Positions 1 to 10,000 of a stretch of 64,000 nucleotides of DNA are shown here, piece after piece (the stretch's first letter is position 1; each line of letters begins with the position of its first letter). Made by a program: the position numbers and the translations under genes. This DNA comes from Arenicola marina. Taxonomy: Eukaryota; Annelida; Polychaeta; Arenicolidae. Location of the stretch: assembly GCA_964019135.1 (NCBI GenBank), contig OZ025258.1, forward strand, positions 29,072,186 to 29,136,185. Reading direction: 5' to 3'. Below the pieces are notes generated by a model, which saw nothing but the letters and a program-made list of their open reading frames with translations, made no database searches and had not been told where the DNA came from.

Positions 1-500
1 CAGTTAGAGCTCCGTCACCATATACAGGTCAGTTAGAGCTCCGTCACAATATACAGGTCAGTTAGAGCGCCGCCACAATATACAGGTCATTTAGAGCGCC
101 GCCACAATATACAGGTCAGTTAGAGCGCCGCCACAATATACAGGTCATTTAGAGCGCGGCCACAATATACAGGTCATTTAGAGCGCGGCCACAATATACA
201 GGTCAGTTAGAGCGCGGCCACAATATACAGGTCAGTTAGAGCGCCGCCACAACATACAGGTCAGTTAGAGCGCCGCCACAATATACAGGTCATTTAGAGC
301 GCGGCCACAATATACAGGTCATTTAGAGCGCGGCCACAATATATAGGTCAGTTAGAGCGCGGCCACAATATACAGGTCAGTTAGAGCGCGGCCACAATAT
401 ACAGGTCAGTTAGAGCGCGCCGCCACAATATACAGGTCAGTTAGAGCGCCGTCACAATATACAGGTCAGTTAGAGCGTGGCCACAATATACAGGTCAGTT
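1..500. repeat. 29-bp minisatellite carrying donor-like CAG/GTCAGT
   Basis: About 17 near-identical units of 29 bp (a few 31), each of the form CAGGTCAGTTAGAGC followed by a GC-rich stretch and CACAATATA. Units alternate between gcgccgcc and gcgcggcc versions, which suggests several expansion rounds. The array starts before the window. It lies upstream of the first visible SANBR exon, so it is probably intronic. Most units contain CAG/GTCAGT, a good match to a 5' splice site. Confidence 0.95.
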
Positions 501-981
501 TGCACAATGTACACCAGGTATTCATTGCAGTCCGGTAGATCGCGGGAAAAAACCCGGTGGATATTGCAACCACTGCAGTAATACTACTAAATAATGCGCC
601 GAAAGGAATAATTTACTTTACTTATTGGCTCAGTGTAGTTCAAAAGTGGCCTCAAACTCAGGCAATAAATGTTTCTGGACTATGATTTTTTTGTTGAATA
701 TTGAATTTTAGCGGCAACCAGCTTCAGACATGCGCTCTGTGCCCCAGTGGCCTATTTCACGTACATAGTTTAGCCGACATCAGTGCTTAGTCAGCTTAAT
801 TAAATCGCCCATCATTTACATGGTAATTCCGCCACAGATCTACGTATACAAATGTAGCATCTAACTTAGGCTCTGGATAATGAACGCGAGCTAATACTAC
901 AGAGACGTTACATCTACAAGTCACTGCGTAGAAATGTAGGTCCTCGAGGTCAGTAATGTGCGTTGTTTCCGTTGTGGACAG

Positions 982-1047
982 GTGTGCGGCGTGCAAGAGG
1001 TTGATGACGAAAAACATTGAAGGAAAAGTCAAGTGTCTTCACAACAG
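982..1047 (+). CDS. SANBR: SANBR exon a (first visible)
   Basis: Acceptor GTGGACAG and donor CAACAG/GTGAGT. It encodes CAACKRLMTKNIEGKVKCLHN, which parallels the CCLCKKLLTKE region of the vertebrate protein. It enters with one base of a split codon and leaves with two, matching the next exon. It is short (66 nt), and its call rests on homology plus phase. Confidence 0.85.
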
Positions 1048-4000
1048 GTGAGTGGAGAGAAAAGTGGACTGAGTTGTCGAAGGACACCCTTCACTCTGGT
1101 CTTCATGTGTGATATCCACTGTCAGTGTCTGCTGCCTATCGTGGTCACTTTTACTTGAAAACTTCTATCTCAAAAAAATCTATCTTAATAATAGACGGAT
1201 GCGCTTCGATTTTAATCACATTTCCTTTAACTTTAGATGGTCAGGTTTCAGCTACTCACCTGTTGTTAGCACCTAACCTGAAGCATATACTTTTTTCCGC
1301 ATCCAATTCATGTTTTATTTAAATTATGAAAAAAAAGCTACTACGTCAAGGAACAACTTCTTGAAACAAATCTCGTTATGTCCTTAATTTGACAGACTCT
1401 CGGTGAACTCTCGCGGGAAGTTGGTGTACCGCCACGTGCGTGACATGACGTGGGACGTGAACGCCTACCTGCTGGAGCTGAAGGGCGAGCTGAAGACTTG
1501 GCGCGAGATCTACTGGCGTCTGTGGGGTCAGGTGAACGCGCTGCCGTGCGCGCGCTGCGGGGAGGTCTTCCCTTGCGCCGAGCTGGGCCACTGCCGCTAC
1601 CACCCGGACCACGTGGTCTACGAGGACAGCATGGCCGCCGTCAGCCGGGGCGCCGTTGGGGAGTTCCCGTGCTGCCAGCTCAGGGTGCTGCGGTTCGACC
1701 CCACGCAGCCCAACAAGGTGTGTAATGATTGACGTCACTGACCCCACACAGCACAACAAGGTGTGTAATGGTTGACGTCACTGACCCCACGCAGCCAAAC
1801 AAGGTGTGTAATGATTGACGTCACTGACCCCACGCAGCCAAACAGGGTGTGTAATGATTGACGTCACTGACCCTACACAGCCCAACAAGTTGTGTAATGA
1901 TTGACCCCACGCAGCCCCAACAAGGTGTGTAATGATTGACCACACTGACCCCACACAGCCCGCCAAGATATGTAATGATTGACCCCACCTAGCCAACCAA
2001 GTTGTGTAATGATTGACCCCGCCCAGCCATACAAGGTGTGTAATGATTGACCACACTGACCCCACACAACCCAACAAGATATGTAATGATTGACTCCACC
2101 CAGCCATACACGGTGTGTAATGACTGACCCCACTCCGCCCTACAAGGTGTGTAATGACTGAGCTCTCACAGCCCAACAAGATGTGAAATGATTGACCCCA
2201 CGCAGCCCAACCAGGTGTGTAATGATTGACCACACTGACCCCACACAGCCCACCAAGATATGTAATGATTGACCCCACCCAGCCCAACAAGTTGTGTAAT
2301 GATTGACCCCATTCAGCCATACAAGGTGTGTAATGATTGACCACACTGACCCCACACAGCCCAACAAGATATGTAATGATTGACTTTACCCAGCCATACA
2401 AGGTGTGTAATGACTGACCCCACTCCGCCCTACAAGGTGTGTAATGACTGAGCCCTCGCAGCCCAACAGGTTGTGTAATGATTGACCCCATACAGCCCAA
2501 CAAGGTGTGTAATGGTTGACCCCACTCAGCCCCACAAGGTGTGTAATGATGGGCCTCACCGACCAAACAACCCAACAAGGTGTGTAATGATTGACCCCAT
2601 ATAGCCAACAATGTGTGAAATGATTGACCTGACACTGCCCAGCAAGGTGTATAATGATTGGCCCCACCCAGCCATACAAGGTGTGTAATGATTGACCACA
2701 CTGACCCCGCACCTACCCCACACAGCCCAACACACTTCGATACTTATGGGAAGCATGTCAGAAAGGTCAAAAAGCGTCGAATGTAGGTATGAGCTGGATG
2801 AGCGGTTGGCGTTTATATTTATTTTGTGTCAAAATTAATATATGTAACCCGAAATGGGCTTCGGATAACCTGGTCGTTGGTTCGCGCCCTGACATCTGCA
2901 TGAGAGACGTGTTTCATCCAAACCTGTCTCGTCCCTGGAGGTGTGTCGACGCGGCTTGGTCTTCACGGGCACAACAGTTATTGAAAAATATTGAGGATTT
3001 TTTTTTTTTATATATACATGTTTTTAAAATATTTATTTCACACTGGACAGATTAACAATACTTCAAGACAGGTTAATAAAACATCAACTTCTTTTCAACT
3101 GAAATGTGGCACTAAATCCTCCCATGTTCCCATGATGGGTAGTCCGTACTCTCCCCAAGATGATATTCCATGCGGTAGTTTCACTTCTCTCTTCTGTGTC
3201 CTCCGTGACAGGGCTGCAAAGTGCGCGACCACGTGGTGACCTTGGCTGAAGGTGACTCCAGTGATGTCAGACAACAACAAGTGTACAACGACCTGCTGGC
3301 ACACCGTGACGTCATCTGTGTTCCCTACGAACCTGCGGAAACCGAGTGAGTCCTGCTGGCCAACTGGCCCTTCTAGCGGGTCGTTCTGATATGCTACCGT
3401 CAACTATTGGTTGATAATAGCTCACTTATTACTCGTGACCAGCATGTATTTCACAAGTCTATTTTGCTAACATGGTTGGAAGAGTGTTATCCTTAATCCG
3501 CATTCTAATTTGTTTACTTCAGTTACACGGAATATAATCTGTTTTGCTGTTACGTGGAATATATTTCACACACTATTATATTGCTCAGATCTGGAAATAA
3601 AATGGTCATCATGACATTAGCTTTAAAATACGGCCACATTGTTCGATTAATAACATTCTTTGTACGGTCAAGGTGTTTTGTGCTCTCGCATCGACATGAG
3701 TATTTATCAAACTGTGTTTGATTCCTCTTCCCTTGGCACCCCCCCACCCCTTCCCTCTGCCCCGCCCCCCCGCCCCCCATCCTCCCTTCCCAGGGATCCC
3801 GAAGTGGATGTGTTCGGCTCAGAGGACACATCCGTGACGTCACCACAGTCTGCGGTGACGTCACGCAGCAGCCTGACGTCATCAGCCGTCACCACGGAGG
3901 AGAGCGCCAAGACAGAGGTGAGGGGTGGGGACGGGCGTGCCACGTGGTAGTAACTACTTCATTGATGAATAAATCACGAAATCAATAATTGTAACAAAAG

Positions 4001-7000
4001 GCACGGAGATGAGGACTTACACGTTAGCTGTAGTGAAACGCTCATTCGTATTACCATGTTAACATTATATACTACTAATAAATATATATAACTCTTTTGA
4101 TTTCATTGGTGTTTTGCAGCACTTTGAGCCTGTGAGGCTATATCAGGCCTTTAACAATTATGATGACACAATTATTAATTGCGGATGACTTCCCACATTA
4201 TTCTCTTAATCTAATTAATATATTTGTACGCTTCACACACTTTATTTCCCCCATGATCCACGACCGTGCCTGGTTGTGTTGCTCGTATCCAGACGCGTCC
4301 TCAAGGTCGGCTCCAGGCCCTCACCGTCTCCAGAGAACTCTCCCACGAGACGGACTTCGGCGTCGGCGAGAGCGATGACGAGGTGGGCGACGAGGAGGAT
4401 TCTGGGAAAGGCAAGTATCAAATGACCTTGACCTTTGTAAACCTGTTAATGATCTCGTACATTCTGTGGGATTATGTTGATTTTTTTTTTAACTGAATCT
4501 TTTTATTTATTTCACATTTTATATGTTTTTATTGAGAAACGCCCGGGTACATAAGACTGAACCATTGTGGCTTTTGACTAGCGAATGTAGAGGGTACTTA
4601 TTATAAAGCAAAAATTGAAAATCGGCATTATCCCCAGGGGTACTCGAACCCAGGAGCCTTGTATGTATGGACTACACATTAACCGTGGACCATTAATTCC
4701 CTTGTCTGACTGTCATTGTGACGTAACAATGGGATCCTGTTTCCGGCAGGTCGCAAGGGTCGAGGTGGCCGACGAACCCTCATCACCGTGGACCCACAGG
4801 CAATACTGCTTGGGGCTCCGGACTTCAGGTGAGGACCACTCACCTCCCCCCACCCCGCTCACCCCCACCACACCACCATCCCCCCGCTCTCTCCCTCATA
4901 TGTACCAGTTTTGGGAACTTCCCCAACCCCCGTTGTAAAATTCGAACCTCCCTTCCAAGAGTTGCTGGGAACGTCATTGGACAATCATTGATCTTCGTGC
5001 TATGTGTTTCCAGCCAATATTATTTAAATTAATATATGTAATATATTTATTATATATTCAGCGTTGTTCTTGTATTCCGCCTATAGTACGACATATATAC
5101 AGATTATGATATGATAACACAATTAACTTAATCGTGAGAACAGCGGAGATTTGTTGCTTGGTAGATTAATTTTCACAGTTCTCTTTAACTTAACAGGATT
5201 CTCTGTTTTCAGTATATTTATTTATAAATGTTAGTGCTAGTAGAAGCGTACCTTAAGTATTTAAGTACCTTAAGTGAGCCTACATTTGACTTCTGACTGG
5301 TGTCACTTGCAGCATGACTAAGACAGGGAAGTGGGACTCGAGTCGCTCCATGAGGTGGAACCAGGACGCCCAGCGCGAGGAAGGTAATGGGGGGGGGGGC
5401 GCTAACCTGGAGGAATGTAATGGGGGGGGCGCTAACCTGAAGGAAGGTAATGGGGGGGGGCGCTAACCTGGAGGAAGGTAATGGGGGGGCGCTAACCTGG
5501 AGGAAGGTAATGGGGGGGGGGCGCTAACCTGGAGGAAGGTAATGGGGGGGGGGGGCGCTAACCTGGAGGAAGGTAATGGGGGGGGCGCTAACCTGGAGGA
5601 AGGTAATGGGGGGGGCGCTAACCTAGAGGAAGGTAATGGGGGGGGCGCTAACCTGGAGGAAGGTAATGGGGGGAGCGCTAACCTGGAGGAAGGTAATGGG
5701 GGGGGGGGCGCTAACCTGGAGGAAGGTAATGGGGGGGGCGCTAACCTGGAGGAAGGTAATGGGGGGAGCGCTAACCTGGAGGAAGGTAAGGGGGGGGGGC
5801 GCTAACCTGGAGGAAGGTAATGGGGGGGGCGCTAACCTGGAGGAAGGTAATGGGGGGGGGGCGCTAACCTGGAGGAAGGTAATGGGGGGGGCGCTAACCT
5901 GGAGGAAGGTAATGGGGGGGGGGCGCTAACCTGGAGGAAGGTAATGGGGGGGGGCTCTAACCTGGAGGAAGGTAATGGGGGGGGCGCTAACTTGGAGGAA
6001 GGTAATGGGGGGAGCGCTAACCTGGAGGAAGGTAATGGGGGGGGCGCTAACCTGGAGGAAGGTAATGGGAGGGGCGCTAACTTGGAGGAAGGTAATGGGG
6101 GGAGCGCTAACCTGGAGGAAGGTAATGGGGGGGGGGGGCGCTAACCTGGAGGAAGGTAATGGGGGGAGCGCTAACCTGGAGGAAGGTAATGGGGGGGGGC
6201 GCTAACCTGGAGGAAGGTAATGGGGGGGGGGCGCTAACCTGGAGGAAGGTAATGGGGGGGGGGGCGCTAACCTGGAGGAAGGTAATGGGGGGGGGGCGCT
6301 AACCTGGAGGAAGGTAATGGGGGAGGCGCTAACCTGGAAGAAGGTAATGGGGGGGGCGCTAACCTGGAGGAAGGTAATGGGGGGAGCGCTAACCTGGAGG
6401 AAGGTAATGGGGGGGGCGCTAACCTGGAGGAAGGTAATGGGGGGGGGGCGCTAACCTAGAGGAAGGTAATGGGGGGGGGGGCGCTAACCTGGAGGAAGGT
6501 AATGGGGGGAGCGCTAACCTGGAGGAAGGTAAATGGGGGGGGGCGCTAACCTGGAGGAAGGTAATGGGGGGGGCGCTAACCTGGAGGAAGGTAATGGGGG
6601 GGGCGCTAACCTGGAGGAAGGTAATTGGGGGGGGCGCTTACCTGGAGGAAGGTAATGGGGGGGGGCGCTAACCTGGAGGACGGTAATGGGGGGGGAGCTA
6701 ACCTGGAGGAAGGTAATGGGGGGGGCGCTAACTTGGAGGAAGGTAATGGGGGGAGCGCTAACCTGGAGGAAGGTAATGGGGGGGGGGGCGCTAACCTGGA
6801 GGAAGGTAATGGGGGGAGCGCTAACCTGGAGGAAGGTAATGGAAGGGGGCGCTAACCTGGAGGAAGGTAATGGGGGGGGGGCGCTAACCTGGAGGAAGGT
6901 AATGGGGGGGGGGGGCGCTAACCTGCAGGAAGGTAATGGGGGGGGCGCTAACCTGGAAGAAGGTAATGGGGGGGGCGCTAACCTGGAGGAAGGTAATGGG

Positions 7001-10000
7001 GGGGGGGCGCTAACCTGGAGGAAGGTAATGGGGGGGGCGCTAACCTGGAGAAAGGTAATGGGGGGGGCGCTAACCTGGAGGAAGGTAATGGGGGGGGGCG
7101 CTAACCTGGAGGATGGTAATGGGGGGGGGCGCTAACCTGGAGGAAGGTAATGGGGGGAGCGCTAACCTGGAGGAAGGTAATGGGGGGGGCGCTAACCTGG
7201 AGGAAGGTAATGGGGGGGGCGCTAACCTGGAGGAAGGTAATGGGGGGGTGGGGCGCTAACCTGGAGGAAGGTAATGGAGGGGGGGCGCTAACCTGGAGAA
7301 AGGTAATGGGGGGGGCGCTAACCTGGAGGAAGGTAATGGGGGGGGGCGCTAACCTGGAGGAAGGTTATGGGGGGGGCGCTAACCTGGAGGAAGGTAATGG
7401 GGGGGGGCGCTAACCTGGAGGAAGGTAATGGGGGGAGCGCTAACCTGGAGGAAGGTAATGGGGGGGGGGCGCTAACCTGGAGGAAGGTAATGGGGGGTGG
7501 CGCTAACCTGGAGGAAGGTAATGGGGGGGGCGCTAACCTGGAGGAAGGTAATGGGGGGGGGCGCTAACCTGGAGGAAGGTAATGGGGGAGGCGCTAACCT
7601 GGAGGAAGGTAATGGGGGGGGCGCTAACCTGGAGGAAGGTAATGGGGGAGGCGCTAACCTGGAGGAAGGTAATGGGGGGGGGCGCTAACATGGAGGAAGG
7701 TAATGGGGGGGCGCTAACCTGGAGGAAGGTAATGGGGGGGGGGGCGCTTACCTGGAGAAAGGTAATGGGGGGGGGCGCTAACATGGAGGAAGGTAATGGG
7801 GGGGGGCGCTTACCTGGAGAAAGGTAATGGGGGGAGGCGCTAACCTGGAGGAAGGTAATGGGGGAGGCGCTAACCTGGAGGAAGGTAATGGGGGGGGCGC
7901 TAACCTGGAGGAAGGTAATGGGGGAGGCGCTAACCTGGAGGAAGGTAATGGGGGGGGCGCTAACATGGAGGAAGGTAATGGGGGGGGCGCTAACCTGGAG
8001 GAAGGTAATGGGGGGGGGGGCGCTTACCTGGAGAAAGGTAATGGGGGGGGCGCTAACATGGAGGAAGGTAATGGGGGGGGGCTAATCTGGAGAAAGGTAA
8101 TGGGGGGGGGGGCGCTAACCTGGAGAAAGGTAATGGGGGGGGGCGCTAACATGGAGGAAGGTAATGGGGGGGGGCGCTTACCTGGAGAAAGGTAATGGGG
8201 GGAGGCGCTAACCTGGAGGAAGGTAATGGGGGAGGCGCTAACCTGGAGGAAGGTAATGGGGGGGGCGCTAACCTGGAGGAAGGTAATGGGGGAGGCGCTA
8301 ACCTGGAGGAAGGTAATGGGGGGGGCGCTAACATGGAGGAAGGTAAGGGGGGGGGCGCTAACCTGGAGGAAGGTAATGGGGGGGGGGCGCTTACCTGGAG
8401 AAAGGTAATGGGGGGGGGCGCTAACATGGAGGAAGGTAATGGGGGGGGGCTAATCTGGAGAAAGGTAATGGGGGGGGGGGGGGCGCTAACCTGGAGGAAG
8501 GTAATGGGGGGGGGGGGGCGCTAATCTGGATGAGCAACAGCAGAAAGCCCGGTTGGTGTGGCGATGTTCGGCGTATTTAGGCCCGAATGCATGATGATAT
8601 AACTTTACTCCATGATTTAAACATAAGTTACGAACGCTTCTTGATAAAATCAAAACTGGACTCCCCACTTTTCATAAAGTCTTGCTGTTAATTGTTTGAC
8701 CGGTGGCCGTTAACGTGAAGCATCAAGCACACATAGAACGAAAAGCAATTTGCTTAAATGTTGTTTAATATACATAAGTGCAGAAATGTGAGTTTCCCCT
8801 TGGTCCATTGGCATCAAGTTTTATGCCGACATATGCTGGGATACATAAACAATTCTGAATGCCTATCATCTACCGTAGACCAGAGAAGAATGACTGAGAT
8901 GGTAAACTACTTGACCAAGCTGAGGGCCAACTCTGAGAAGATGGAGCGACTGAGACAGAGAGAGGTCAGTTATTGGTCATATATTCTATATATCGTGGAC
9001 ATCTCGGGGACATGGACGTGCAAAACGAAGATGGCCGACATTACTCTTCTCGGTATTAGATTTGTTCAGCTCTTTGCTCTACTTGAAGAACATTTATTAT
9101 GAGTAGTAGTTCATATACCTTTTTATATTTTGGGTACGAATCTTATGTTTTGGATGAAAATACCACATGTATATAGAAATAACTGAAAACATGAAAGTAC
9201 TCGTGAAGATCTCAATCTGTTTAAAGTCACATTTACCGGTTTGTATGGCGCTGCAGATCAAAAGGTCGCGGGTTCGCACCCTGGCAGCTGTATCTGGGGC
9301 ATGTTTTATCGAGCTGTCCCGGGAGGTCGCGGCACAACTTAGCCATGTGCACAGAAGCGGCCTGGGGCCGCCTCGATAGCTCAGTGGGTTAGATCGCTCG
9401 CCTTGGGTGCTCCGGCCACCTGCGAGCCTAACGTACGATGGTTCGACCCCGCTGTGGCCATGTCTGTGCGGTCGCTGGATAAAGATCCCATGTCATTCTT
9501 CGCAAAGAGTAGGGGGATACCCCCGGGGACATGGCTCCATTCTCCCTTCCTTCTCCCATTGACGCGATATGACAAAAAGTGGTTAAAGCGCCTTGAACTT
9601 ACGACCAACAACCAACCAGAAGCGGAAGTAAGACGCTAACGTTGTCATTGCAGTGTGCTGGAGGTGTGTTTGTCCGACTCGAGGCTCAGTGGAAGGCAGT
9701 TCATCTACCGACCGCCAAGCCTGGTGGCGCCCCCCTTAGGTCAGTCGGGGCTTCCCGCCCACACCGGCGCCATCTAATGTAAATGAGATGAGTCAATCTG
9801 ATGAAAAAAGGTCGATGACCGTCACAATGTCGAATATTAAGCGACATAATGAAACTACGCCACCATAATCTCGATTCTGACTATATTTCAATACGACTCT
9901 TTTACTTACTGTCACATGATATGCGATCGGTTCCACCCGATTTCTGAAACAATGTCGTCTGCACCAGCATACATACCTATCTCAAATATTGTTCATTTAC

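Noticed and set aside
1778-2701. 307-codon minus-strand open frame
   Set aside because: Mirror of the exon-junction minisatellite inside a SANBR intron.
5542-8524. Gly/Asn/Leu/Glu-rich repeat proteins
   Set aside because: Intronic minisatellite; variable poly-G lengths shift the frame from unit to unit.
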